64,000 nt of DNA from Candidatus Zixiibacteriota bacterium (GTDB lineage: Bacteria > Zixibacteria > MSB-5A5 > GN15 > PGXB01): positions 1 through 64,000 of the forward strand of contig JAFGTT010000038.1 of NCBI GenBank assembly GCA_016933955.1, in the 5' to 3' direction. Within the stretch, counting starts at the first letter, position 1. The number at the start of each line of letters is the position of its first letter. The notes under the pieces were generated by a model. It worked only from the letters and a program-made list of their open reading frames with translations, ran no database searches and was not told the DNA's origin. This document shows positions 45,744 through 55,729 of the stretch, in pieces. The position numbers and the translations under genes were made by a program.

Positions 45744-46133
45744 ATGAATATTAGTATGAATTTTACAATCGAGGCGGATCCGGATCGGAAAATAATAAGG
45801 GAGAAGATATATGGTATCTGGAAAGAAGAGACGGCCAATGACTATTATCGGGAATTTATGGAAACAGCCAAACCTCTATTAAAAGGCCCCTGGGCGAAGT
45901 TGATAGATTTGCGTAACTGGAAGTCATCATATCCCGAAATCATTGAAATTATCGGACAGCATTTAAAATGGTGCCGGGAGAACGGGATGGTTTACTCGGT
46001 TAACGTCATTGATAATCCGGTGACCTTGAGCCAGTTAAAGCGGATGTTCGGAATCGGGGGCACCGAAGAAATCAGCCGGGTGTTTCGAACTGTCGAAGAG
46101 GCCGACCGATTTCTCAAAGAGAATGGTTTTTAG
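45744..46133 (+). CDS. SpoIIAA/STAS-like small protein, copy 1
   Basis: A 129-residue protein resembling the SpoIIAA-like (STAS-related) fold, with the usual pattern of short strands and helices around KLIDLRNWKSSYPEI (about 57-71). It is a paralogue of the next gene; the blocks WKSSYPEII, WC-ENG and IDNPVT are shared. The role is unknown. Members of this fold often act as protein-binding regulators. The ATG at 45744 is chosen because a CGGAG site precedes it. Confidence 0.7.
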   Translation: MNISMNFTIEADPDRKIIREKIYGIWKEETANDYYREFMETAKPLLKGPWAKLIDLRNWKSSYPEIIEIIGQHLKWCRENGMVYSVNVIDNPVTLSQLKRMFGIGGTEEISRVFRTVEEADRFLKENGF

Positions 46134-46222
46134 AAAACGTTAAAAGAATTCAACCACTGCCGGAAACAGAAAGTATTGCCGCCAGACGGACAATTCGGAA
46201 CAAATACATCAGGAGTTGCAGC

Positions 46223-46612
46223 ATGAGCCTAAGTATGTATTACAATATTGAGATTGATGAGCAGCGCAAGATTGTCATTTCAAAGATATATAGCATCTGG
46301 AAGGAGGAAACGGCCCGCAGTTATCATGAGGATTATATGCAGGCAGTCCAGCCGCTTTTGAGGGAAAAATGGTCGAAATTAACCAATCTGGCCAACTGGA
46401 AGTCATCGTATCCGGAAATAATCCAGATAATCGGTGAGCATATGCGCTGGTGTCATGAAAACGGCGCCGTATATTCGATCTATGCCATTGATAATCCGGT
46501 TACGACCCGCCAACTCAAACAGATGATTGAGCAGGCTGGCGCCGATGAATCCGCCAAGCTTTTTCGGTCTTATGATGAGGCCGACCGATTTTTGAAAGAA
46601 AAGGGTTTTTAA
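46223..46612 (+). CDS. SpoIIAA/STAS-like small protein, copy 2
   Basis: A 129-residue protein, the tandem partner of the gene at 45744, of equal length and roughly half identical by eye. Shared blocks are IYSIWKEETA, NWKSSYPEI, IIGEHMRWC-ENG, IDNPVT-RQLK, and a C-terminal EADRFLKE-GF. Divergent positions cluster near the N-terminus and the 105-115 loop. It probably arose by local duplication. The gap between copies is 89 bp. Confidence 0.7.
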   Translation: MSLSMYYNIEIDEQRKIVISKIYSIWKEETARSYHEDYMQAVQPLLREKWSKLTNLANWKSSYPEIIQIIGEHMRWCHENGAVYSIYAIDNPVTTRQLKQMIEQAGADESAKLFRSYDEADRFLKEKGF

Positions 46613-46632
46613 TCAATATATTACCCGCCGGT

Positions 46633-46659
46633 AAAAAAGCCGGCTTTTTGGGGCCGGCT
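46633..46659 (-). terminator. Terminator between STAS-like genes and S9 peptidase
   Basis: AGCCGGC (46638-46644) pairs with GCCGGCT (46653-46659). Six T residues follow on the minus strand, so it ends the S9 peptidase transcript; on the plus strand a short T-rich stretch may also end the paired small genes. Confidence 0.8.
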
Positions 46660-46681
46660 ATTTGATTTCTCGGGGCTGATA

Positions 46682-48703
46682 TTATTTCAGATATTTGTTA
46701 AACCATTTCAGTATCCATTCCAGCCGGGCAATTCTTCGATCGGGTCGTCCATGACGGGACAGGCCGTGGGGTTCTTCGGGAAAACGAACCATCTCAACCG
46801 TCTTTTTCATGATTTTCAGGGTGGCGAAAAGCTGTTCGGCTTGCTCGATACCGCATCTCAAATCCTGCTCGGAATGGATTATCAGAAGCGGAGTCTTTAT
46901 ATTCCCGGCATAGGTCAGCGGGGAGCATTTCCGATAATTTTCGAAATTGGTCCAGGGATCGCCATCGAATTCCTTTCTCAGATTATAACCGATGTCAGAG
47001 GAACCATAGAAGGATTCGAGATTGACCACCGAACGCTGGGTCACGGCGGCGCGGAAACGATTGGTATGACCGACAATCCAGTTAGTCATGTAACCGCCGT
47101 AGGAACCGCCGGTAACGCCGATTTTTCGGGGGTTGATATAAGGCAATTTTTCCAGGTAATCGGCGGCCGAAAGACAGTCGCGGTAATCGATCTCACCCCA
47201 GCCTCCGGAAATGGCATCGGCGAAAGTCTCGCCGCGTCCGGTGCCGCCCCTCGGATTGGTATAAAAGACGATATATCCTCTGGAAGCCAGCCACAGCATT
47301 TCATGGAAAAAAGTGAAGCCGTACTGGGTTCGAGGGCCTCCATGAATCTCCAAAATAGCCGGGTATTTTTTCCTGCGGTTAAATGCCGGAGGGGTGACCA
47401 GCCAGCCCTGGAGTTCGATACCATCATGACTTTTAAACCAGATTTCACGGGTTTTGGGGAAGTCGATTTCGGAAAAAAGCCTTTTGTTGAGGGTTATCAG
47501 TTTTTGTGATTTTCGGTCAGCATCATAGACTGGTTTCAGGAGATGAAGGTCACCCGGAGTGGTCAGGTCGCCATAAACAGCGGCGACAGTTCGTCCTTTT
47601 TGACCAAGATCAAAGCATTTGATATGGCATGGTTTCCTGGTGATACGGGTCGGTCGTCCGCCGCGAAAGGGGATATAGAAAAGGTGAGTTGAGCCGGTAT
47701 CGGACGAAGCGAAATAAATACGTTTGCCATCCGGTGACCAGAACAGCGGCTGTATTCCTAGGCCTTCACCCATGTCACTGATAGTGGTATCATAGACACT
47801 CCGGTCGAAATTACGCATGAGGTCACGTGCGGCCGGGCGGCCTGTAACACCGACGGTCCAAATATGAAGATTTTCCACCCCCCAGCCATCGTCCGGGTTA
47901 TCATGACCGATATAAGCGATTCGCTTACTATCAGGTGAGAAAACCGGGGCAGTGATCGGTCCGGCCGGGGTTTTGATTTTCTTTTCTTTCCCTCCTTTGA
48001 GCGGCATAATAAAGAGGTCATTCAACAGGGAATCAACATCAGGATTTTTGGAACGGTTGGATACGAAGGTCACCATCTTACCATCGGGTGAGACCGCCGG
48101 AGCATAATCATCATAGCGGCTGTCTCCGGTCAATTGTGTTTTATGACCTGACTCAATCTCGACTTTCCAGATATGATAGCGGTCTTTGGGCAGAAAGCCC
48201 GAGGCGTCGAGACGGTAGAAAATACGGGTGATATGACGATAGAGCGGAGTCTCTCTTTTCTTTTTGTCATCCTTTTCGGTGTGAGAATCGTTATACCGGA
48301 AGACAAAAACCAGTTCGCGTCCATCGGGCGTCCAGACCAGACTGGAGAAAGAGCCATCCTCTTCAATAATTTTCCGTTCCGCGCCACCCTCGGTCGGGAT
48401 AATATAAATTCCGCTTTTTTTGTTTCGGGTGGATATAAAAGCAAGGTGCCGTCCATCGGGCGACCAAAGCGGGCTTTGATCATTAACCTCACCATGAGTA
48501 TATTGCCGGGTGCGACCGGTTTTACAGTCTGCGACATAAATATGAGAGAAGTATTTCCGGTGGTCCTCGGATATGGTCTCGACCGTATAGGCCACCCGGC
48601 TTTCATCGGGTGACAGAACGGCCCATGTCATTAATTCCAGCCGGTAGAGATCTTCAGCCACGAGTCGTCGTTTTTTTATTTTGGGGGATTTTATTCTTGA
48701 CAT
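46682..48703 (-). CDS. S9-family serine peptidase (acylaminoacyl-peptidase/DPP-like)
   Basis: A 673-residue S9 peptidase. The N-terminal beta-propeller contains repeated SPDG(K/R)-type blades (about 30-380). The C-terminal alpha/beta-hydrolase domain has the nucleophile in GGSYGGYMTNW (Ser), Asp in HSEQDLRCGIEQAEQ and His in EEPHGLSRHGRP. It cleaves short peptides, often from the N-terminus. There is no signal peptide, so it is probably cytoplasmic. The ATG at 48703 has a GAGG site; the GTG two codons upstream is an alternative. Confidence 0.93.
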   Translation of the reverse strand: MSRIKSPKIKKRRLVAEDLYRLELMTWAVLSPDESRVAYTVETISEDHRKYFSHIYVADCKTGRTRQYTHGEVNDQSPLWSPDGRHLAFISTRNKKSGIYIIPTEGGAERKIIEEDGSFSSLVWTPDGRELVFVFRYNDSHTEKDDKKKRETPLYRHITRIFYRLDASGFLPKDRYHIWKVEIESGHKTQLTGDSRYDDYAPAVSPDGKMVTFVSNRSKNPDVDSLLNDLFIMPLKGGKEKKIKTPAGPITAPVFSPDSKRIAYIGHDNPDDGWGVENLHIWTVGVTGRPAARDLMRNFDRSVYDTTISDMGEGLGIQPLFWSPDGKRIYFASSDTGSTHLFYIPFRGGRPTRITRKPCHIKCFDLGQKGRTVAAVYGDLTTPGDLHLLKPVYDADRKSQKLITLNKRLFSEIDFPKTREIWFKSHDGIELQGWLVTPPAFNRRKKYPAILEIHGGPRTQYGFTFFHEMLWLASRGYIVFYTNPRGGTGRGETFADAISGGWGEIDYRDCLSAADYLEKLPYINPRKIGVTGGSYGGYMTNWIVGHTNRFRAAVTQRSVVNLESFYGSSDIGYNLRKEFDGDPWTNFENYRKCSPLTYAGNIKTPLLIIHSEQDLRCGIEQAEQLFATLKIMKKTVEMVRFPEEPHGLSRHGRPDRRIARLEWILKWFNKYLK

Positions 48704-48919
48704 GGTCACCTCGGATTTTTGGGTTTTATTTCGTTACATAAATAACCATACGAATTTCAATATCACGCAGCAACTAACTTCTGTCGAACCCCTTTGCTTG
48801 ATGAAAGAAATTAAAGGGGTTACACCCAAAAGGCATTTTGCCGTCAATCCCTATAATTTCAAATCTCAAAAATTAAGCCTCCAGTTTATAAGATACTGCC
48901 TGTCGGTTCCTATAATTTC

Positions 48920-48947
48920 TTGACACTTTTTGATTTATAATTATATT
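48920..48947 (+). promoter_or_regulatory. Sigma-70-type promoter for the C10 peptidase gene
   Basis: TTGACA (48920-48925) and TATATT (48942-48947) are 16 bp apart, about 48 bp upstream of the ATG at 48995. A perfect -35 and near-consensus -10 suggest strong expression. Confidence 0.6.
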
Positions 48948-48994
48948 TGGACAAAGACATTACCTCACGTTTGGCCTCGAGAACCGCATAAGAG

Positions 48995-51124
48995 ATGAGG
49001 ATGATCATGCTCACATCGTTCTTTCATAAAACCCGGCTATTTATCCGGGCCGCACTAATCATGACATTATTGACCGGAACAGTCTTCGGCACCATGGCCA
49101 CCAAAGAGGAGATGGATCTGGTTTGCGGCAACTGGCTGACCCATATCACGATGATGCAGGGCGATTGGGCCGGTGCGGCCGATCCGCAAAGAATATCGGA
49201 AGAAGAAATCCGGCAGGATGGAATGCTTTTGGGACGATGTTTCAAATTCGAACCGGAGGGCTGGGCGGTTATTCCCGTGTTAAAAGAAATGCCGCCGATT
49301 ATGGCGTACTCGGATGAAAACGGGATCGACTGGAATGATGCCGACGGGGTTCCGGTCCTGTTGCGGGAGGTTCTGGCCAATCGGATCGGAATGTACATCG
49401 AGCGTTACGGGAGTATCGAGGCCGCTCAGATGGATAGAGATGAAATGATGTTCGGACCGGAACATGGAATCGAGTGGGCGAGATATCTTAAAAGTGAAAA
49501 GGAGTTTCAGGATGATCTGAAGGGAAACAAACCGGCTCCGATGGATGAGTTGGGGCCGCTTCTGACCACCAAGTGGCATCAGGATTATCCTTATAATCAG
49601 TTATGCCCGTACGGCGACGGCGGGCGAACGGTGGTGGGTTGTGTGGCCACGGCCGCGGCTCAGATTCTGGCGTACCACCGGTGGCCGCCGGAGGGAACCG
49701 GAACACACGGATATTTTTGGTACGGGGATAATTCCTGTGAAGGAAGCAGTGCCTCCCAGATTATTACGGCGGACTACACCGATCCCTATGACTGGGACAA
49801 TATTGTCGACCAGTGTACCGGTGGTTGCACCCTCGATCAAATAAACGCCCTGACCGAGTTGTGTTTTGAGGTCGGGGTGGCTTTCAATATGGATTACGGC
49901 GTGTGCGGTTCCGGGGCTTACACGGCCGATGTTCAGCAGGTTTTCCCGGATCATTTTCGATATCTCAATCAAATCGAGAAGCATGATCGCTATGCCTATA
50001 ATTTGTTGAACTGGTCGAACCTGATGCAAAGCGAAATCGAGGCCGGGCGGCCAATGCAGTACCGGATCAGCAGTCATTCGATTGTCTGCGACGGCTGGAG
50101 AATGTACGGTGAGACCCACCAGGTGCATATGAATTACGGCTGGGGCGGCAGCAACAATTACTGGTACGCCATCGATGATCTGTATTGCAACTGGGACGGC
50201 TGCAGTCCCTCGGTTGAGTATGCTATGACCAATATTGTACCGGATCGCGGGGTGTATTTTTCAGCCGATACAACCTGGGGGCAGTATCCCCTTGAGGTGG
50301 AGTTTTTCGGCGAAAGCGAGCTAACGGTGGATAGCTGGAGTTGGAATTTCGGCGATGGGGGAACATCTGAGGTGCAATCGCCCAAACATCTTTTCACCCA
50401 GCCGGGGCGCTATGATGTTACACTACAAGTCAACGCCGGCGGCGAGATTCGCAGTTATGCCACCACCAAGTACATTACCGTCCTGGCCGATACCATGATG
50501 GCGATGAGTATCAAAGGGGATCCGGGGCAGTCGGTGGAGGTGGTTGTCAACGCCGCCAATACGGTGCCTCTGCGCGGAATTAAGATGCCCGTGCAGTACA
50601 GTGGACTGCTGGGGATTACATATGACTCTTTCAATACTATCGGTTGCCGGACGGAGTATTTCGACTATGCCAAAAGAATCAGTCTTGATCCAGTCAACAA
50701 AACCTGTATGTTTTCTCTCTACAACATCGAGAGTACAACCGCCGACCTGGAGGCCGGAAACGGCCCAATCCTGAAAATATATTTTACCATTCCGGCCGGA
50801 AGCAGTCTGGATCAGACCACGGAGGTAAGATTCGAGGGATACTCCTCTTATGAACCGCTTTTTTATGGTCCGATTTTAAACTACTGTCCCCTGCTTGAAT
50901 CGGCCACGATATCGCTTGATTATCTCTGCGGAGACGCCGATTTCAATGAGGCCGTTAATATCCTGGATGTGACCTATATGGTTACGTATCTTTACCGGAG
51001 CGGTCCGGAACCGATTCCATCGGCGGCCGGTGATGTTAACGGCAGTGGAGCTACGAATATTCTGGATGTGACCTACATGATAAGTTATCTTTATAAAAAT
51101 GGCCCGGGCCCGATTTGTCCCTGA
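48995..51124 (+). CDS. Secreted C10-family cysteine peptidase with PKD, cohesin-like and dockerin domains
   Basis: A 709-residue exported protein. Signal peptide residues 1-33; a pro-region; then a streptopain-like (C10) catalytic domain with Cys216 in VVGCVATAAAQ, His361 in SSHSIVCDGW and the NYGWGG block (380-385). A PKD domain (about 420-497) has the usual WNFGDGGTSEV signature. Residues about 501-640 look like a cohesin-type beta domain (GDPGQSVEVVV, then RGIKMPVQYS). The last about 65 residues are a duplicated dockerin. It is the first of three dockerin genes in a row. Confidence 0.87.
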   Translation: MRMIMLTSFFHKTRLFIRAALIMTLLTGTVFGTMATKEEMDLVCGNWLTHITMMQGDWAGAADPQRISEEEIRQDGMLLGRCFKFEPEGWAVIPVLKEMPPIMAYSDENGIDWNDADGVPVLLREVLANRIGMYIERYGSIEAAQMDRDEMMFGPEHGIEWARYLKSEKEFQDDLKGNKPAPMDELGPLLTTKWHQDYPYNQLCPYGDGGRTVVGCVATAAAQILAYHRWPPEGTGTHGYFWYGDNSCEGSSASQIITADYTDPYDWDNIVDQCTGGCTLDQINALTELCFEVGVAFNMDYGVCGSGAYTADVQQVFPDHFRYLNQIEKHDRYAYNLLNWSNLMQSEIEAGRPMQYRISSHSIVCDGWRMYGETHQVHMNYGWGGSNNYWYAIDDLYCNWDGCSPSVEYAMTNIVPDRGVYFSADTTWGQYPLEVEFFGESELTVDSWSWNFGDGGTSEVQSPKHLFTQPGRYDVTLQVNAGGEIRSYATTKYITVLADTMMAMSIKGDPGQSVEVVVNAANTVPLRGIKMPVQYSGLLGITYDSFNTIGCRTEYFDYAKRISLDPVNKTCMFSLYNIESTTADLEAGNGPILKIYFTIPAGSSLDQTTEVRFEGYSSYEPLFYGPILNYCPLLESATISLDYLCGDADFNEAVNILDVTYMVTYLYRSGPEPIPSAAGDVNGSGATNILDVTYMISYLYKNGPGPICP

Positions 51125-51152
51125 CGATATTGGCCCATCTTTTTGAAAAAAC

Positions 51153-51194
51153 GGTCCTGTTGATTTATGAAATAGATTGACAGGGCCTTTTTTT
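51153..51194 (+). terminator. Terminator after the C10 peptidase gene
   Basis: GGTCCTGT (51153-51160) pairs with ACAGGGCC (51180-51187) with one G-T pair and a 19-base loop, followed by seven T residues. It lies 29 bp after the stop. Confidence 0.75.
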
Positions 51195-51317
51195 CAACCA
51201 ATATTATAATAAATAAGTCATAAATGCGGGGTGTTTCATTTTACCGCTTTTACTACTGTTTATATAATGCCCTAAGTGGAGATAATTCCAAAACTCTATA
51301 ACCGGGAGGAAATCGGT

Positions 51318-53582
51318 ATGAAAACTCTTGGATTATCGGCAGGTCTTTTTTTGGTACTTATTTATCTGACAATCTGTGGATTGGCATTCGCCGAGAGAAC
51401 GGTCGTATTAACCAATCAAGAGGCGATCCATTCGATAATAATCTCCGAAAAACCGGAACGGGCGTCAATAAAAATGGAAGAGATCAAAGTCGATCCGATC
51501 GGTTTCAATCCAAAGGATACCCGAGACACCTCGATCTACTACCGGTTACATCCGGCTCTGGCTTATGACAATGCGGAAAACCTGATTCAGGGATTTGAAT
51601 ATTATCCGGATTTGGCACCGCCGAGTGTTCTTTACTGGCGGGGACGGATCGATGACGACAGCGACTGGGCCTCGACGGCCTATCTGGATCTGTACGGATC
51701 CACCTATCCGACGATTGATTACTGGGGATCCGGGACCCAGTTTTACGGGGCTTATGTCGCTCCGTTCGCGTTCCAGAACGGCGGGGCCTTTATGCTGATG
51801 AGTTTCCCGGGACCGGTTAATGGAGGGAGCTGGGAGGGTTGGTGGGCCAGTTATGCCTCGCAGGGATGGCACAGTATTAAAATGATTGAACTGGCCGCCG
51901 ATGACGGGGCTCAATCATGGAACTGGGGTTTCATGTCGGCGGTGGCCAGCCGCGATTACCCTGGTTATGATTTGTTTGATGCGCCGCATATTTTCTATCA
52001 GACCGATGCTCTCGGTTACAGCATGATCAGTTATTACTCCGCGGCCGACAGCTGTCGGACAACCTCGGCGGCGATTGACCATGTCACTTCGAAAACATAT
52101 GCTGTTTATGACCGCTATGACGATACCGATGAGCAGTATAAATTGTTTATCCGGCAGGATTATTTCGCCAACTGGGATTCGACCACGACCGCCCTGGAGA
52201 AATCCTTTACCGATCCCGATCAGCATATTATTTACCCCGTGGTAGCCGCCAACAACGACAATCTGGTGATATTGGCCGCAACTTACAACGAAAGCACACC
52301 GGGTGATTATGATATCATCTGCTGGTATACCGATGATGGCGATCTCGATCATCTGACCAACAGCAGTTATGTGGCCGGATCGGTTGACGGTGAAAATTAC
52401 CCCGAGCTGGACTATGTCGGGGGGACGACTTTCGTTTGTACTTTTATCAGGGATAAGATTCTGTACGGCAGTCAAACCGATAACGGGGGCGCCGACTGGA
52501 GTACGCCCGAACCGATCAGCGAAACCGGGCACGAGGTGGTCGAGGATTATCGAAGTGCCGATATCGGTGAGAATGGTGTTCGAGTCGTTTACTCCTATAG
52601 TCTGATTGGCGACGATAATGTTTATCTGCAAATGGTTCGTTTCGATTCAATCGATTACGATGGTGATGGGATTTATTTCTATGATGATAACTGCCCGCTG
52701 ATGAGCAATACGGCCCAGACCGACACGGACGGTGACGGTTGCGGTGACGTTTGCGATAACTGTCCGTCACTGGCGAACCCAAATCAACTCGATGAGGATA
52801 GCGACGGGGTCGGAGATGACTGTGACAATTGCCCGGCGCTGGCCAACTCCCTGCAAACCGATACCGATGGCGACGAGGTCGGCGATGAATGCGACAACTG
52901 CCCGACTGTGGCCAATGTCTCACAAGATGATGCCGATGGCGATACGATCGGGGATGAGTGCGACAATTGCCCGGCGGCGGCCAATCTCGATCAGCTTGAC
53001 GGGGACGGTGATGGGATGGGCGACGTATGTGATTTATGCACCGATAGTGATGGTGATGGCTATGGAGATCCCGGTTATCCGGGCAATACCTGTACGGTCG
53101 ATAATTGTCCCGATATTTACAACGATGATCAGGCTGACGGCGATGGTGACGGGGTGGGTGATGTCTGTGATAATTGCCTCTCGATTGCCAATGCCGATCA
53201 GCTCGATGCCGATGATGACGGTCTGGGTGACCCCTGTGATGACTGTACCGATATCGATGGCGACGGATATGGCGACCCGGAATATCCGGCCAATACCTGT
53301 CCGGACGATAACTGCCCGCGGGTGGCCAACCCGGATCAGACCGACAGTAATTTCGACGGAATCGGCGATGCCTGTGATTATATCTGCGGCGACGCCGATG
53401 GAAGCGGGGCGGTTAATATCCTGGATGCCACCTACTTAATAAACTACCTTTACCGCTCCGGCCCGCCGCCGACACCACTTGATGAGGCGGGTGATATGAA
53501 TGGGAGCGGCAGTATAAACATCCTGGATGTTACCTACCTGATAAATTACCTTTATCGCGGGGGACCGGCGCCGGTGTGCTGA
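51318..53582 (+). CDS. Secreted thrombospondin-3-repeat protein with dockerin
   Basis: About 754 residues. Signal peptide ([16 protein letters not shown] and on), a beta-rich domain of about 400 residues that I do not recognise, then about ten thrombospondin type-3 units such as [15 protein letters not shown] (about 470-690). It ends with a duplicated dockerin ([19 protein letters not shown] and [18 protein letters not shown]). The repeats bind Ca2+. The N-terminal domain probably sets its function. The ATG at 51318 has a GGGAGG site. A tandem DNA repeat follows the stop. Confidence 0.88.
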   Translation: MKTLGLSAGLFLVLIYLTICGLAFAERTVVLTNQEAIHSIIISEKPERASIKMEEIKVDPIGFNPKDTRDTSIYYRLHPALAYDNAENLIQGFEYYPDLAPPSVLYWRGRIDDDSDWASTAYLDLYGSTYPTIDYWGSGTQFYGAYVAPFAFQNGGAFMLMSFPGPVNGGSWEGWWASYASQGWHSIKMIELAADDGAQSWNWGFMSAVASRDYPGYDLFDAPHIFYQTDALGYSMISYYSAADSCRTTSAAIDHVTSKTYAVYDRYDDTDEQYKLFIRQDYFANWDSTTTALEKSFTDPDQHIIYPVVAANNDNLVILAATYNESTPGDYDIICWYTDDGDLDHLTNSSYVAGSVDGENYPELDYVGGTTFVCTFIRDKILYGSQTDNGGADWSTPEPISETGHEVVEDYRSADIGENGVRVVYSYSLIGDDNVYLQMVRFDSIDYDGDGIYFYDDNCPLMSNTAQTDTDGDGCGDVCDNCPSLANPNQLDEDSDGVGDDCDNCPALANSLQTDTDGDEVGDECDNCPTVANVSQDDADGDTIGDECDNCPAAANLDQLDGDGDGMGDVCDLCTDSDGDGYGDPGYPGNTCTVDNCPDIYNDDQADGDGDGVGDVCDNCLSIANADQLDADDDGLGDPCDDCTDIDGDGYGDPEYPANTCPDDNCPRVANPDQTDSNFDGIGDACDYICGDADGSGAVNILDATYLINYLYRSGPPPTPLDEAGDMNGSGSINILDVTYLINYLYRGGPAPVC

Positions 53583-53623
53583 TAATAATAAGAGCTGATA
53601 ATAATAAGAGCTGATAATTAAGA
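53578..53623. repeat. Short tandem repeat at the end of the thrombospondin-3 gene
   Basis: A 16-base unit (GCTGATAATAATAAGA) occurs twice perfectly (53578-53593, 53594-53609) and a third time with two bases missing (53610-53623). It contains the stop codon of the gene and adds extra stops in the duplicates, so it looks like slippage at the gene end. Confidence 0.85.
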
Positions 53624-53849
53624 GAAGAATGTTCTGAAACCGGGAGCGCCATTTTTCCGTATTTATTTTTGACTGAGATGCGGACTATTACGTCTATCAG
53701 GGGATCAGCGGTTTAAGATAATGCTTTAATTTTGAAACCTGTGGACAGAAGAGATCCGATCTCAGGAGTATAGAAATTTGATTTGCCTGCGGATCGTAAC
53801 AGGGTGGGTTGATGACGGCTATGGCTAATTTTATGGGGTGAGGAGGCTT

Positions 53850-55643
53850 ATGAATCGGCGACGAGTATTGCGGGAGGGGCGGATATTAATAATGATCCTG
53901 ATCGGTTTTATTGTATTTGGAACCGGGCGAGCGGCTGTTTTTTCCAAATCCGGGATTTTTATCGGGGGAAATTGCAGGAATATCGTTGCCGATCTTAATA
54001 ATGACGGTCACAATGATATTATTGCCGGGGCCGTTTACTTGTTCGACGACACCGGATTTATCTATTATGATTCCCTGTCGGTCGGGATGGGAAGCAATGA
54101 GCTGGGGGATCTGGATAATGATGGCGATCTGGATTTTGTTCAGACCGACAGCGATCATGTTTATATATATTTTAATGATGGAACCGGTCATTTCATATCC
54201 GATTCGGCCTATGATGTCCGTCCGGGGGCAGTCTATGCCGGGCGGGTTCGGGATCTGGATAATGATGGTTATCTTGATATCGTTGTCAATGGCCATGGTT
54301 TCGATTACCCGGCCGATATACTCTGGAATCAGGGTAACCGCACCTTTTTTGATCAGGCCATCAAACCGAATGGAATTTCCAAGGATGTCGATGTCGGCGA
54401 TTTCGACAATGACGGCGATTATGATCTTCTATGGTCCAATAACGATAATGCTTCAGCCGTATATGTCAACAAAGGCGGCCGTGATTTTTCGGGGCGGGTA
54501 CTCCTGAGGGATACATATGTTTCGGGATCGCCCTGGAGCACTTTCACCGATCTCAATAATGACGGTTTTCTGGATATTCTTCTGATGGAGTACCTGAGTA
54601 GTTCCACTTATCGTTATCTTAACACCACGACCGGGGATTTTACACTTCTGGATGATCCGTTGGGAGTGCCGGGTGATTTCGGGTATTTTAGATCGATTGA
54701 TATTGACTGCGATGGTGACGATGATGTGGCGCCGAAATATCTAAACAACGGGACCGGTTTTCTCGCTTCCGCAGGCGAATCCTGGCCGTACTGGCGCGGG
54801 CTGGGTGATCTTGATAATGACGGACTTCCTGATCAGGCCGGATGTGACGGATATATATATTACAATATCCTTGATACGATCATCAATCTGGCCCCGACAA
54901 CGCCGGGCGGGCTTTATGCCGCCGCCGATTCCGGTTCGGTGACTTTTCACTGGAATCCCGCTTCGGATGATCATACCCCGGTGGCTTTGCTCAAGTATAA
55001 CCTTCGGGTCGGAACGGTTCCCGATGGCCAGGATATTATGTCAGGGATGACGCCGGGCTGGTGTCCCAATGCGGAGCATAATACAAGTTGGACGATCACA
55101 ATCGATATGACGCCTTATTGCGTGATATACTGGTCGGTTCAGAGTCAGGATGGCAGTTATCAACGATCCGAATGGGCGGCTGAGACGGTTGCCCGGTATG
55201 ACAGCGATGGAGATCAGTTCGGTTATGCCTGTGATAATTGCCCTGAGACTTATAATCCCGATCAGGGGGATGTCGATGATGACGGGACCGGCGATGTCTG
55301 CGATAACTGCCAGCTGGTTTACAATCCGGCTCAGATTGACAGCGATTTCGATCTGGTTGGTGATTCCTGTGACAATTGCCCGGACATTCCCAATCTGGAT
55401 CAGACCGATACCGATCAAGACGGCATCGGCGATGCCTGTGAATTTGTCTGCGGCGACGCCGACGGTGGCGGGTCAGTCAATCTACTTGATGTGGCCTTCA
55501 TAATAAATTATCTTTATCGGGGCGGATCGGCTCCGGAACCGGTGCAGGCGGCCGATGCCGATGGCGGTGGAACAGTTAATATTCTCGATGCGACGTTTTT
55601 AATTAATTATTTGTATCGTGCCGGACCGGCGCCGATTTGTTAA
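53850..55643 (+). CDS. Secreted FG-GAP/VCBS, fibronectin-III and thrombospondin-3 protein with dockerin
   Basis: About 597 residues. A signal peptide is followed by an FG-GAP/VCBS beta-propeller of seven Ca-binding units such as [10 protein letters not shown] and [11 protein letters not shown] (residues 35-340), then a fibronectin III-like stretch ([21 protein letters not shown] onwards), three thrombospondin-3 units, and a duplicated dockerin ([17 protein letters not shown] and [17 protein letters not shown]). It is a typical surface or secreted adhesion-type protein. The ATG at 53850 has an AGGAGG site just upstream; an in-frame GTG at 53838 is an alternative. Confidence 0.88.
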   Translation: MNRRRVLREGRILIMILIGFIVFGTGRAAVFSKSGIFIGGNCRNIVADLNNDGHNDIIAGAVYLFDDTGFIYYDSLSVGMGSNELGDLDNDGDLDFVQTDSDHVYIYFNDGTGHFISDSAYDVRPGAVYAGRVRDLDNDGYLDIVVNGHGFDYPADILWNQGNRTFFDQAIKPNGISKDVDVGDFDNDGDYDLLWSNNDNASAVYVNKGGRDFSGRVLLRDTYVSGSPWSTFTDLNNDGFLDILLMEYLSSSTYRYLNTTTGDFTLLDDPLGVPGDFGYFRSIDIDCDGDDDVAPKYLNNGTGFLASAGESWPYWRGLGDLDNDGLPDQAGCDGYIYYNILDTIINLAPTTPGGLYAAADSGSVTFHWNPASDDHTPVALLKYNLRVGTVPDGQDIMSGMTPGWCPNAEHNTSWTITIDMTPYCVIYWSVQSQDGSYQRSEWAAETVARYDSDGDQFGYACDNCPETYNPDQGDVDDDGTGDVCDNCQLVYNPAQIDSDFDLVGDSCDNCPDIPNLDQTDTDQDGIGDACEFVCGDADGGGSVNLLDVAFIINYLYRGGSAPEPVQAADADGGGTVNILDATFLINYLYRAGPAPIC

Positions 55644-55729
55644 TGTGACCAAAATCGGCAGCTTGGTGATGCCGATTGCCTGGATAAAAATATTACTCTC
55701 GGAATTTTATCTCATTATATTGCCCCATC

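Noticed and set aside
52680-53380. Regular DNA repeats that could suggest a CRISPR or tandem array
   Set aside because: They encode thrombospondin type-3 units and vary at synonymous positions; there are no unrelated spacers.
52732-53439. Long open frame overlapping the thrombospondin-3 repeats
   Set aside because: It is a frame-shifted reading of periodic Asp/Gly codons, giving a Met/Ile-rich, non-protein-like product.
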